Positions 48,101 through 59,198 of a stretch of DNA of 64,000 nt are shown here, piece by piece. How positions within the stretch are numbered: position 1 is the stretch's first letter; the number at the start of each line of letters is the position of its first letter. The notes beneath the pieces were generated by a model, which saw nothing but the letters and a program-made list of their open reading frames with translations, was not told the origin of the DNA and made no database searches. The stretch lies in contig JAMPIQ010000001.1 in NCBI GenBank assembly GCA_024699855.1, forward strand, positions 16,988,001 through 17,052,000, read 5' to 3'. The position numbers and the translations under genes are program-made. Source of the stretch: Aphelenchoides besseyi (Eukaryota; Nematoda; Chromadorea; Rhabditida; Aphelenchoididae).

Positions 48101-49379
48101 TATGATTTCTGTTCAACAATCTACTAATTTGTTTGCAGGATGGCTAGAGCCGAGGAACTAACGAAGATCGCGCATCGTGGAGCTTTGGCGGCCGTCGATT
48201 GGGTTGAGTCGTTGGTTGAGATTGGCGAATTCATTGACACTAGTGACAAGATTGCACTGGTCAAATCGTGCTACGCGCCACTTACCATCTTCAACTTTTC
48301 GGCTCGAACGGCGCAGAATACGAAAAATCCGGACATTTTATGTTTGTGTTCCTACTCGTATGTTCCACGACGATTGCCGCCCGAATTCAACGCGTCAAAG
48401 TGAACTGTGCTAATTGAAACCTTTAATTTATTTTTTGTTTAGTCATCTCTCGAACAATCTAATTGATAGGACGCTAAATGAGTTGGTTGGACCATTGCGA
48501 AGTTTGAATTTACGCGAAGAAGAAGTTGTCCCATTAAAAGCTATTATCATCTTAAATCCAAGTGAGTCGATGGCTCACGTAATCTTTTTTAATCAAAACT
48601 GTTTAGATGCCAAAGGTTTATCAGCTGAAGCCCAACAACATGTTGCCGATCTACGCGATCGAATTCAAGATATGCTCTTCCAGGTAGTCAAAGAACTACA
48701 TCCGACATTAAATGCATCATCCCGATTCGGCAACTTGCTACTTCTACTACCCACAATAACTGTAAGCGTGAAAACGAAAAACGATAATCATGGAGTTTTC
48801 AGACATTGTCGGTTTTGATGCGCGAAAACATGCAATTCTGTCAAGTCTTCAGTACAAAGTCAACAGCTGAACCGTTGCTTAACGAGCTGTTCGACAATAA
48901 TTCGGCCAAATCAAATGAAGAATCACTCATTTCGTCATCAACTCACACCTCAACCCCATCACTTTTCGAGAATCCGGCGGACATCAGTTTGCAGGTTTGT
49001 AAATGAAAGAAGAAGCAAAGTCGTTAACGTTGTTTTCAGTGCATTATGCCCGATACGTTCACGAAAGTTGAGCCACGAAGTTCTTCAGCAATCAAAGCCG
49101 ACGGCTTCACTCAAACTGACTCCAGCGACGACTGCAGTTCACCGTTGACGAGCTTGTCATCGAGATCTATTAACACCGACTACTCGCCAGCTGAGCAGAA
49201 CGTGAGTCCATAAACCATTGACTAATCGATTCGTCGTGTTTCAGCGTCAATTGGGTCGAATGGATTTGAGTCCATTTCCGAATTTACTGGAAGAAGATCT
49301 CGCTGATACCGATTTTTCACCAAATCCAACACTCTTCGATTCGGCTGGTTGTTCCGATTTGTTTGGTTTGTTGGAATAG
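45196..49379 (+). CDS. Nuclear hormone receptor, HNF4-like
   Basis: Ligand-regulated transcription factor. Exons 45196-45419 (acidic N-terminus, inferred), 47157-47293, 47418-47435, 47477-47560, 47602-47741, 47779-48018, 48065-48084, 48139-48399, 48443-48561, 48607-48761, 48803-48994, 49040-49201 and 49245-49379 give 628 residues in frame. The C4 zinc-finger domain (about 105-180) has [32 protein letters not shown] and [14 protein letters not shown], then the [10 protein letters not shown] extension typical of nematode HNF4-type receptors. The ligand-binding core includes [20 protein letters not shown]. The Ser/Thr-rich C-terminus is long. The first exon joins in phase across a 1.7-kb intron; the alternative start is the ATG at 47158. 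Two micro-exons of 18 and 20 nt encode part of the first finger and a linker. Confidence 0.9.
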
Positions 49380-50620
49380 ACGGCAGGAGCGTCCGATCTT
49401 CAGAATTCACACAATTTTCTTGCTCTTTGAGCCACACACCAAAAAAGTTATTCGAGTGATTTCTTTTTCCTTAATCCAGTGGTATTCGATCAATGAGCGT
49501 CCCAATTATTTTCATTGTAGTCATGTGCCTAGGACTCAATCAGTTAGTTAGTCTTGAGGAAGAAAAGTAGGTAGTTGAATCGAACGTCTAGCAACAGACT
49601 TGTTATTTTACTTATCGTTATTCCAACTGCCAAGTTCAAAACTCATTTCCCCCTCTTCCGACGCCTCTTCCACTTCTTTATACTCAAACACGTTTGCCTT
49701 AAAATTTGATTATGAACTTCGTGTCTAACATGGTCGTTTCTTCTATTCAATTGTTTTTGTTTGCACAAATAAACAAAATTTGCTTTTAAAGCTCCGCGAC
49801 ATCTACGAAGTCGATGGGTGTGTCAGAAGAAGTGCGAGGGGAGCCCCGTTGACTATCTCGCTTCCCGCTCTTTGCAGCCGATAATCAGAAAGGAACACCA
49901 CTTGGTTTCTCTTTAGGACGACGGAAGAACTCAATTTGGCCTTCGGTCTCTCCGACGTTTTGGTCGTGACATTCGTTTACATTTTAAGCGGCATCCTCCC
50001 TCTATCTTGGTGTTTCGAGTTTCGAAGGCCCTTGGGACTCTTTTGGTGGTGCCGATTCGCGATCTCTACCGGTTTTTTCGGTCCGATCGACTAAACGATT
50101 GCGCGTCGGCTTTCACTCGTTTTTTGTTATTTTAATGACGCTTTACGATTCTCTTTTTTGGCTGGAAATCTGCAGAAAAGACTTTTTAATCAACAGCGCC
50201 ATCGGATCAACACGTTCGGTTCTGTGCGTCCAATCAATTTGTTTACGGATCCACAGCGATGACTCACGCTTCACGCACGTGTCATAAAAGCGTCGAGACG
50301 CGCAATCTTTCGACAAAAAAGATACCCGAGAGTGCGAAGATTGACATTGAGAACGTGGCGTCGAATGACCAAAAGCGAAAGATCAGAGCGTGTGGGTGGT
50401 GGTGGGAGATGAGTTGTTGATTGTTGTGAAGAAAAACGGACGGGAATTTGGAATTTTTGTAGTCGCCGTGTCGAAAACGAATCCGCGCAATTTCCTTTTT
50501 TTTCTCTCGAAAATCAGATCGTCGCGCTCTTTCTCTCGAGTTTTCGGTTCTCGAGACGGGCATTTTACTCACCGGTTGTGCTGGAAACTCGCGATGCTGC
50601 GAACATTTCAGCGAACTCCA
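49380..50620. other. Intergenic, nuclear receptor to Testin
   Basis: About 1.2 kb. The first part is the receptor 3'UTR; AATAAA-like AAATAAACAAAA occurs at about 49767. The 50282-50890 reverse ORF overlaps the Testin exon in antisense and is a shadow. T-rich tracts precede the Testin start. Confidence 0.45.
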
Positions 50621-52243
50621 ATGGCCGATGCAACGGAAGTCGAGAACGCGGGGAATCCGGTCCAGGAGTATTTGAGCAAACTCGAACATAAACCGAAGGT
50701 TTGTGTCGAGAATGTCGAGTCGAGTATTGAAGTTGGCGTTTTGCAGCTCACTCTCTCCCACGACATCGGTGCCGGTTCGGCGTGTTTGAAATGTCAATGT
50801 CCGGGTTTGGATCTGCATTATTGGCGGAAACTGTGCAAAGTTTGTGCGTGTCGAGCCGACGAGCACGACATCGAGTTGCCGAACACTCACGAATACGGCG
50901 GTTTAGCTCATCGTAGGTCCTGGTATTGGAGTTCATCTTCAAAATCTGCTTATAGGAAAATTGAATGGTCATCCCGGTCGCTTGGATAGCGATAAGTTGA
51001 GCAGTTTGGATCAAGCGTTTCGTTCTCGAAACGAGCAGAATATTTCCACCCACGAGTCGAATAGACATCGAATATCGAACAACGAAACAGCTTCGATTTC
51101 GACTGATGCCGAATCAAAAGAGGAGCTTCAATCGCGCAATGAATTTGAATGGACGCCGACTGAAGACGTCGAACTGTTGCGAAAATACATTCAAGCGTTG
51201 CCCGAAGATGAAAGACCAATTCGCGGGACAAAAGGCGTTCTGAAGCGACGTCAGCGACTTCAATATCAAGTGAGTTGAAAGCAAAGTTTTGAGTAAATGT
51301 ATCTTTTAGCTACCTGCTTATGATTGTTATCCCGACAAAGCGGTTTCTGTTCAAACCGAAGAAGTTCGCGAGGAATTGGAGAAATTTGTTCGTAAAGCAC
51401 AAGAAGTGAGTTTTCAATAAACAGTTGAGATTGAACATTAAACTTCAGAACGTGGCAATGGGACAAGTTGTTCATACTGACGAGTCGTCGGCGAATCGAT
51501 TGACCTGCCGCGAGTGTCGATCTTCGATCTCCAATGACTCAGTTGGCATCCTGCCCTCCAAAGCACACGCAAACAAAACGGTAAGTGACTGATTCGATAA
51601 TCTCATTCAATCCATTTCCAGGATATCTGGCATCCTGGTTGCTTCAAATGCGAACAATGTCACGACTTGCTCGCCGATTTGCTTTACTTTTTCAAAGAAG
51701 GGCAATACTTGTGTGGTCGACATTTCTGCGAGAAAACGTACGAACGTTGTGCCGGTTGTGATGAGGTATTGGTTGTCTGTTGAACAGTTTACCGCCAACT
51801 TTTTCAGCTGATTCTCGACAAGCAGTACACTCGCGCCGAAGATCGTTCGTGGCACATTCAACATTTCTGTTGTTTCGGTTGCGACAAACATTTCATGAAC
51901 GAGGATTATGTTTCGAAACACGGCCAATTTTATTGTTTGGAATGCTATTTGCAGAAATTCGCGAAGGTAAGAGCCCATCGTTACTTTCCTGTATCTACTT
52001 CTTTAGACGTGTCTTGGCTGTGGATCGAAGATCGGAGCTCCCGAGCCGTATGTTACGCACAACGAGTTAACGTGGCATAAACGACCGGCTTGTTTTCGGT
52101 TTGCGTGACAACTAGCAGCTCTTTCAATTTCGAGTTTTAGATGTCGAAAATGTGGCAAATTTCTGGAATCGAAGTTTCTGCTCAAACATCAAAACACTTT
52201 CTGTTCAGATCGATGCAAAAAAGAATTCGAAAAGGTATTGTAA
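50621..52243 (+). CDS. Testin-like PET and LIM domain protein
   Basis: Cytoskeletal adaptor at cell junctions and actin structures; Testin and Prickle share a PET domain followed by three LIM domains. Exons 50621-50912, 50956-51269, 51310-51405, 51449-51580, 51622-51765, 51808-51966, 52007-52098 and 52141-52243 give 443 residues. GAGSACLKCQCPGLDLHYWR with LCKVCACRADEHD is the Testin-type cysteine-rich N-terminus. WTPTEDVELLRKYIQALPED and LPAYDCYPDKAV mark the PET domain. LIM1 (CRECRSSIS ... WHPGCFKCEQCHDLL ... CAGCDE), LIM2 (LILDKQYTRAE ... CCFGCDKHF ... CLECYLQKF) and LIM3 (CLGCGSKIG ... CRKCGKFLE ... FCSDRCKKEF) follow. The N-terminal Cys block favours Testin over Prickle. 50699-50746 may be a 48-nt in-frame intron. 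An earlier in-frame ATG exists at 50594. Confidence 0.9.
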
Positions 52244-52350
52244 CAGCTCTGCAGTTTCCTTCAAGTTTTTAAAGCTTTTAAGTGTCAACTAATAAACTTT
52301 AATGTACAGCAAAAGTTGCGTCGAAGATTTATTGGGCAATTTGTTGCCAA

Positions 52351-54644
52351 TCAGCCGATGAACGGTGGTGTTCGTGAACAACAAATATTGCCCGGATAAC
52401 ATTGATAGCCATCCCCGCATTTCCCTTCATAACACGAACCCAATGGCAGTTGATTGTACGGACAATGTGGACAACAAAAACCGTTAGATGAGCATTGATA
52501 GTTGTTGTTACAACCCTAAAAGAAGAGACCGTTTATTGCAAGTGATTTAAACTCACGTGTGCACATTGCCCACTCGACTGTCCGTATTCGCATTCACAGC
52601 AATAATTTGCACTCGTGCATCTCATTCCACGACCACAAGTTCCATCAGTGAAACAAGAAGCTACTGCTGTGATTCCAGCACAAGCAACTAAATAGCACAC
52701 TAATGAATATCGACTATTCCCCCATACATTTCCATTCATTTCCGGTGGTTATACAACACAAACCGTTCATACAACTTTGATTTGATTGGCAATCTGAAGA
52801 TCGGCGACATGTTCGCTGAGACAAATTTCCATCGTAACAATAAGCTAAAACAGGAGCCTAGGTAAAGTTTGAGAGCAAAACAAACCTATTCCTGAGCCAA
52901 TTGGTGGATTCAAACCACTTGTGCAGCAATAACCGTTGATACATTGGACGTTGCCGGCAGTCGATTGACACACTTGCAAGTTAGATGTTTGACAATATTC
53001 ACCGGTATGTCTCATTCCATAGACTGAGCATTGATCAGTTCCAGAGAACGACGAAGCAGAACAACAGTTTCCGTTGTAGCACTGACCTTGTCTTACGGTT
53101 GTTCCTTCTGAATACGTACATTCAAATTGACTGGTACAAGAACGACCAATTGGACGAGTATTCTGAGGACAATTTGATAAGCCGCTGGAACCACAACAAC
53201 GACCATTCTCACAAACGGCGTTGAATTGACACTGTTGGTTGTAGGAACACGAAACGCCCAAATCTTGTCTTCCATTAGAACATTGATTTTGATTTCCATT
53301 CTGACAACATTGATTCTGATAACAAAATCCATTTCGCTGAAATCATTTAACAATCTCATGCTTAAACAAACAACTTACATATTGTGTTCCAACATAATAA
53401 GCACAATCATTGGATGATTGGCACGCTCGATTCATTGAACTCATTCCGATGGTCGTACAAACTCCACCGACAAATGAACTTTGACCACAACAAGTTCCTT
53501 GATAGCATTGACCCTGTTGTTGTTGTCTTGTATTGGGATCAAAAAATGAACAATCGAAGTTCGATTGACATGAACGACCAAGTGCTTGCTGACCAAATGG
53601 ACATTGTCCTACAACATTGAAATCAGTAAACTAAACGTACAAATCCAAAACAATACCTCCGATTATTCCGCCTTGAGTGCAACAAACTCCCTGAATACAT
53701 CGTCCCTGTCGTAGGGATCCCGTGAACCGGTCAACACATTGCTGATCGTATGAACAGAACGGCAAACCCATTGGCTGACCGCCATTTGTGCATTGAGGTT
53801 GATTTCCATTGTTAAATGGCATACAACAACGTTGAGAACGACAATAACCGATCAGTGATTGACCTCCTTGTTGTTGGAGTCGACATTCCGAATCAAGTCC
53901 CGAGAAACAAGTCAACTGAGGCGATTGAGTTGTTCCCTGTGGACATTGACTTCCGGTATCAATGGCACTCGAACAGCATTGATTGAAAACGCACTGATAG
54001 CCGTTGAAACAGTCATAGTGCGTGTTACATGAACGACCCTAATGACGAGTTGATTCGAAATGAATTCAGTTGTTACCTGTGGTATTCCTCCATTTTGACA
54101 TTGTTGCAATTGTCCGTTATTTGGGCGTGTACAACACGAACCCAAGATACAATCACCGATCACAACGCCTTGAACGGTCGAATACGAACATTGGGACGAA
54201 GATTGACATTGTCGACCCAACGGTTGTCCGCCATTCGAACACCCACTTTGAAATGAAAACAAACAACAGGAATTGCTAATACATTGAACCGATCCGAGGT
54301 TCTGACCGCAATCTGATGGCTGATTGCAAAATCGTTGAAGTGAAGTTGAACCGAAGGGACAAAAGGTTCCGGCTTGTTGACTGACGGGATTGAAAGTGTT
54401 CGGAACTCCATTTTCTATCACTTGAAATCCACCAATCTGTTGGCATGCTAAAGTGAACTCAGACGTTGATTGCTGCTTTACACTCACCTTGAATCGTCAC
54501 AACAATCGCTCCGTTGACGTTGCATTTGTTGAAATTTGACTGTCGATTAACTGGTTGAAGAAATGGAACATCGCGAAGAGATGAGTTTGTGGCGTCAGTT
54601 AATGTAAGAAGAAGAATGAACAAGGAAAAATGGACGACTGACAT
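52351..54644 (-). CDS. Secreted protein with many EB-module-like cysteine repeats
   Basis: Begins MSVVHFSLFILLLTLTDA, a signal peptide. Then about a dozen repeats of 40-50 residues follow, each with the pattern GxxCxxxxxCxxxxxxxxGxCxxxxCC, for example GRSCQSNFDCSFF ... GQCYQGTCC, LGVSCSYNQQCQF ... NGRCC, and GEYCQTSNLQVCQ ... NGYCC. The repeats are rich in Gln, Asn, Ser and Gly between cysteines. This is the nematode EB module / lustrin-like type found in secreted and cuticle-associated proteins. Introns fall between repeats; a join near 52738-52700 (intron GTATGG...ATTTAG) continues the frame into the last part (SCFTDGTCGRGMRC ... CYPGNICC) and a stop at 52351. An internal ATG at 52739 could be mistaken for a separate gene. 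No transmembrane segment. Confidence 0.8.
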
Positions 54645-54888
54645 TTGAAACCAAAAAAAAGAGAATTCAATTCATTTGTTGATTATTCGTTGGTGAGTTT
54701 GTTTGAACAGCTGAAGCGGATGCATTAAACGCTAAGCTTCCAATTACAAAAAAAGGCTGTGAATCATAGGTGGATAAGAGAAGATTGCGAAAGCAGTGAT
54801 TTCTAAATCACATCACATAGCCACCATTGAATCAACTTCTAAGCAGTGAAAAAATTCCGCGAAACTAATGATAAGCGCAAAAGAAACT

Positions 54889-54959
54889 TGCATCGGCCGG
54901 GAATCGAACCCGGGTCGCCCGCGTGGCAGGCGAGCATTCTACCACTGAACCACCGATGC
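54889..54959 (-). tRNA. tRNA-Gly (GCC), second copy
   Basis: 71-nt tRNA on the reverse strand, identical in body to 14928-14998, including acceptor stem GCATCGG, GCC anticodon and the GGGTTCGATTCC B box. The 45 bases upstream resemble those of the first copy. A T-rich CTTTT follows the 3' end, a plausible Pol III terminator. No intron. Confidence 0.97.
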
Positions 54960-55434
54960 TACGCACCAGAGACCTCAAGAAGCAAAAGTCTTCTCGATGA
55001 TCAGAAGTAGAAATCGACGTGAAGCTCCGATCGAAATCGTTTGACAGCCGACGATGCCATTGAATCTTAACTTCATATTTGTAAGTAATGTTTGTTTTAG
55101 TTAATGATCGGAATGTTTCTATTAACATGACTGAACATGCAAACACAATGAGCGAACATCGTGGGTCATCTTTTTGTTCGATCAAACGGCTCAGACGTTT
55201 CTTTTCGTCGGCAACTCGGTGGTTTATTGTTTTTTGTTCATCGAATTTGTAGAACGAAATGATCTTTGGAAATGACTACACGTCCGAACGTCAACGATCT
55301 CCGAATTTCGAACTGATTGGAAATAACAAATGTGTCCGTTTGATGTTCGGAAGGTTGTTGAGCGTTTTCCAGTCATGTTTGTTCGCCAATCGATTCGTGT
55401 TCTTATTCAACTGACGACTCATTTTTGCAGCAAA
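54960..55434. other. Intergenic
   Basis: About 470 bases between the reverse-strand tRNA and the next plus-strand gene. About 54960-55004 is the conserved tRNA 5' flank; the rest holds the promoter and probably a 5'UTR intron of the next gene, since a TTTTGCAG precedes its ATG. Confidence 0.5.
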
Positions 55435-55911
55435 ATGGGCGCTCGTATTTCCGATTTGATTCCGAACTCCGATGTTCACGCCAACGGCAAGTTTGAGGAG
55501 TGGCAGAGTTGTTCCTGTGCTTCCGATCAGTGGATAGCAAAACGAATGAGCAAACAGCGATCGAAACTGATGACTCCCGGCCTGGTAAACAAATTAGTGG
55601 GCGGTGTAGTTAATCACGATCATGTTCTCGTCGAATTCGAGTGCAAAACGTGTGGTCATGAGTTCGGAGTGACGTTGGAGTTTTGTGAAGATGGCACGTC
55701 GATGATTGTCGGTCGCCACACGAATTTGGTGCGAATCGTCAAATCCATTGATTTGGATCTTTCGTTTGCCGAAGTCAAGGAAATTTACACTAAATGCACA
55801 CACACATCCGAAGAGTACAATCTGGTGATGTTCAACTGCAAAAACTACGCTGTGGAAATTTGGCGCAAACTCAAGAAGGCGAATTCAAATCGGAATGGAA
55901 ATGGATTGTAA
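55435..55911 (+). CDS. Small cytosolic protein with possible N-myristoylation signal
   Basis: About 158 residues from an ATG four bases after a TTTTGCAG acceptor. The start MGARISDLIP fits an N-myristoylation consensus (Gly-2, Ser-6). The middle has CSCASDQW, ECKTCGHEFGVTLEF, and the C-terminal half ends FNCKNYAVEIWRKLKK. NC followed by a hydrophobic helix ending IW recalls the catalytic Cys helix of LRAT/NlpC-like or PPPDE-like proteins (often NCxHF), but the matching His is only tentatively VNHDHV, so this is weak. Stop in exon at 55909-55911; a splice at the same TTGTAAGT would change only the last residues. Function unknown. Confidence 0.6.
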   Translation: MGARISDLIPNSDVHANGKFEEWQSCSCASDQWIAKRMSKQRSKLMTPGLVNKLVGGVVNHDHVLVEFECKTCGHEFGVTLEFCEDGTSMIVGRHTNLVRIVKSIDLDLSFAEVKEIYTKCTHTSEEYNLVMFNCKNYAVEIWRKLKKANSNRNGNGL

Positions 55912-56134
55912 GTCGAATTGTCTTTTGAATCTCATATCTGTATTTCAGGCTTCTTTGAACGACAACAATCGATCTCTGACCTGTTTAATCACTCTCACCA
56001 TCAACTTGTACATACTGTTTGAATAAACGCGAACCTTTCAATTTGACATCGTGGCCTAAAGATCAATGAATGGAAACCGCATTTGATTTTATTCTTAGAC
56101 ACTTGTAAAGGATACGCAATTGGGTTCTTTCTTT
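55912..56134. other. Convergent intergenic
   Basis: Short gap with a GAATAAACG element at about 56021-56029 that may be the plus-strand polyadenylation signal. Confidence 0.5.
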
Positions 56135-58430
56135 TCATCGAACTGTGTAATTTCCCGCCGCCTGGAAGAACACATAACGCGATCCGGTGCTCATCCAGTA
56201 GCGATTGAAGATTCCAACGTCATTTCGAATTCCGTATCGGCTCTCAACCTCCGATCCCTCTAAAATTGAAATTCATTGGTGTAATAAACCGCAACCAACC
56301 GTAGATCATTAGAATAATCGACGGAAAATAGTCAATGACATTTGAAATTTTCTCTTGAAGATATTGACTTGCTTCTTCAATGCTTTTCAGCGCCACAGCA
56401 CTAAAGCATATGCTCACCAAGAATTCATGTCAACAACAACCCACTTCATAGCATCTTTGATTGTCGGGTGCATGTTGATCAGCAACGCTTCAGCATCTTG
56501 TATTGGAAAATTGATGTGTCTTGAGATGTACATACAAAACTTTTCCGTTCTCGTATCACACAACTTTTGATGTAAGTTGCCTTGAGCCCAAAACATCGCC
56601 TTAATACCCGAATCGCTCTCTTGATTGTGAACCAAAATAGAAAGCTTGTATCTAAAACCATAAGGGTATTTAAAGGCCGTTGCTCTTACTGTATATCATT
56701 CACAGTCGAAACGTTACGGTAAATCCAGTCGGCCATATGGTTTAGTCGTTTGCGCTCTTCAGGATCTTCCAACCCACACTCATCGAGATGATACACCGCC
56801 AGTTTTGGAATAACATTTTGGAACACTTTGTCCTGAAAACAACCACGACGATCAATTCACAGGCACTTCATTTTACATAAGCATCCACAAAGAATTTTTG
56901 CATTCCAAGAATGGCTGCTGATTGACGATCGATCGTATCTTCCATCAAGTTTTTCATCATCAACTCGCTTGTCGCATTCGGGAACGCATAAACGGTGGCG
57001 CAAAGTAAAGAGGTAGTGCTCTAAACTGAAATGATGTAAAGTCAGTCAATCAAACTCACAATTATTCCCGCATCTTCGAGCAAAATCTTGACAACTTCAT
57101 TGACTTGTGCATAATCGTACGAGTAGATTTTCAACACCAAAGACAAAAGGCATTGACTTGAAGTTTACGTTAATTATTGGAATCAATTTTTATTTACCCG
57201 GGACCTGTTGTATTGTCGGCGCCCAAACCGGATAGGGAGTTGTAAACGTGATCTTGCGCCTCAATTTCGCTTGAGAATTTCAAAGCTAAATCGTATTAAG
57301 AAAGATCATTTCCAAGCAGTTTACATTTAGCCGCAATGTCATCTTTCAGTTCCTTCACTTTTTTCTCTACTTCAGAAACACTCTTCAGCGATTGAAGTCG
57401 ATAGAAAATGTCTAAACCCATGAATTGCAGTTATTGGTTGTTTCGATCTTACCTAAACGATTCTTCGAAGGTCCGCGAGGACCAGTGACTCTTTTTGCCA
57501 CAAAGTCCAACAACATAATCACTTGAAAGTCGATTTCAACTTCACTAGGTGTTATATAATCACAAGTCATTGCTATATTGGAGCCCTTCAAAATTTGGTG
57601 AACTTTCATTCTCGATCATCGTACCCTAATGATACTCGAAATTTTGTTTGATGTGTAACAGGCATCTTTCAGAGATTGTGCGTTTACTTGTCGTTCTTCG
57701 GTGCTTTGATTTTTCAATAGTCGTGGCACAGCCTTTTCATATGGAAAACGCAGTGGCTCTCGAACTGCCTAAAAACAACTCGTCAACAGCTATGCACTCA
57801 ATGAACATGATCAGTAAGACAAAAACTTATCTTCACATACGCATCCCACTTAGCCGTGACAATAACTTGATCGATTTGATGCTCAAGTGCGCCGATCATC
57901 GTTTCGAGCATTTGAAACTCTCGAGTTAGAAATTGAAACATTTTGTCTAAGGCTTTTGCAACTTCTGGTTGCACCTAAAATGGCTGTTGCATTGGCTTAA
58001 GTACAAAATGAACTGACTGGTTGTGTTGCCGTGGCAGCTTCAGAAATCTTTTTTCCGGTACCCGAAGTTGCTGAATCTTTAATTCCCGGAAAGTATTTCT
58101 GAACAAAATCAAATCCCTTTGACAGCAAGTTGATTCCATCACTAAAGCCATTAGCTTAGACTAACAAACAGGTTGAACGGACCCGACGACCTGAAACAAC
58201 TTTTGGATCGCGTTCATCGTTTTCATGAAATCATCAACGCTCCATTTGTCCAAATCATCAAAGTATGTCAATGTAATCGATTGGTTTTGTTGTTGAAGTT
58301 TCTGTCGAGTTTCTAGACTGCTGATCGTAACTCAACTAATTTGTCAGATCTTACCATTTGGTGAGGATAAGCTAAAACAACTGAACCCACAAAACACGAT
58401 TAGAATCAAGAAGCCAACTATTGCATTCAT
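56135..58430 (-). CDS. Multi-exon secreted protein, unknown family
   Basis: Begins at 58430 with MNAIVGFLILIVFCGFSCFS, a signal peptide, and ends near YWMSTGSRYVFFQAAGNYTV with a stop at 56135-56137. About fifteen short exons with introns of 40-60 nt. Recognisable coding pieces: ITLTYFDDLDKWSVDDFMKT, INLLSKGFDFVQKYFPGIKD, MFQFLTRE with ALEHQIDQVIVTAKWDAYVK, PLRFPYEKAVPRLLKNQS, SEVEIDFQVIMLLDFVAKRV, and ATVYAFPNATSEL. The composition suggests a long helical N-terminal part and a mixed C-terminal domain. I do not recognise a family. A resemblance in layout to nematode-specific secreted helical proteins is only an impression. The junction after the third exon was not resolved. A TATTTAAA lies about 45 bases upstream of the ATG. 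Confidence 0.55.
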
Positions 58431-59198
58431 GGCTGATGTTGAATGAGAACACCAACCAAATTTACGGTCCTTTAAATACGTAGGGTTTTTTTGGCGTCTT
58501 CAATTTTTGTTTTACGATCCAGCATATTGAATTTAAGTGTCCGAATAAATCAAGTAGTTTTATTGTGTTCAAACCAGTTGATCAGATTGTACAAAACGAT
58601 TAACTGCATCGAAAAGGGTCCGAATCATTTAACGGTTATAGATACCTAATTGACACACTACAGTTGCAACTGGTCGTAAAACAAACATTTGATTTAACAG
58701 TCTCAGATTTTAAATCAACTAAACACCTTGTTTTCGGAATTTGAACGATCTGAAAGACAACGTGATTTGCCGGATCGCTAGTATTCAAGTATTTACCCTC
58801 GTGTGAAAATAAGCACCTCTTGAATAAACTTCTCTGTGAACTCATCACATCGAACTTTTCTGATTAGTCACAAATGTTTATTTTCAATTCGGAATAAACG
58901 CAAATCCCCAAAAACATTGCAATTCGAAGCGATTAAAGTGATGTTCAAGGATCAATTGCAGATCGAACGGCCCTTTTCCGTTCGAGGCGTTATTATTGTC
59001 CAATAAAACCGTTTTGTTTATTGGACCTTTCAGGTGTCTTGGCAAACAAGTCTATTTCACTCACTGTAAATGCTCCAAATACTAATTGGATCGAATAATC
59101 ATCTGTGATCTTAACCGCCGAATGAACTGCTTGTTATTCCGGTTGTGCCCAAAGATTGTAATTATCAACTTTTGTCGCGTTCTCGGCTTCAGTCACTC
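58431..59198. other. Intergenic
   Basis: About 770 AT-rich bases upstream of the secreted-protein gene, including a TATTTAAA on the reverse strand near 58474. Nothing else supported up to the edge of the foldback element. Confidence 0.4.

Noticed and set aside
50282..50890. 202-codon reverse ORF
   Set aside because: Antisense shadow of the Testin first exon; the sense strand encodes a clear cysteine-rich and PET protein.
52351..52739. Separate small gene starting at an ATG at 52739
   Set aside because: An intron with GTATGG donor and ATTTAG acceptor lets the upstream repeat protein continue in frame through this region, so one gene is simpler.
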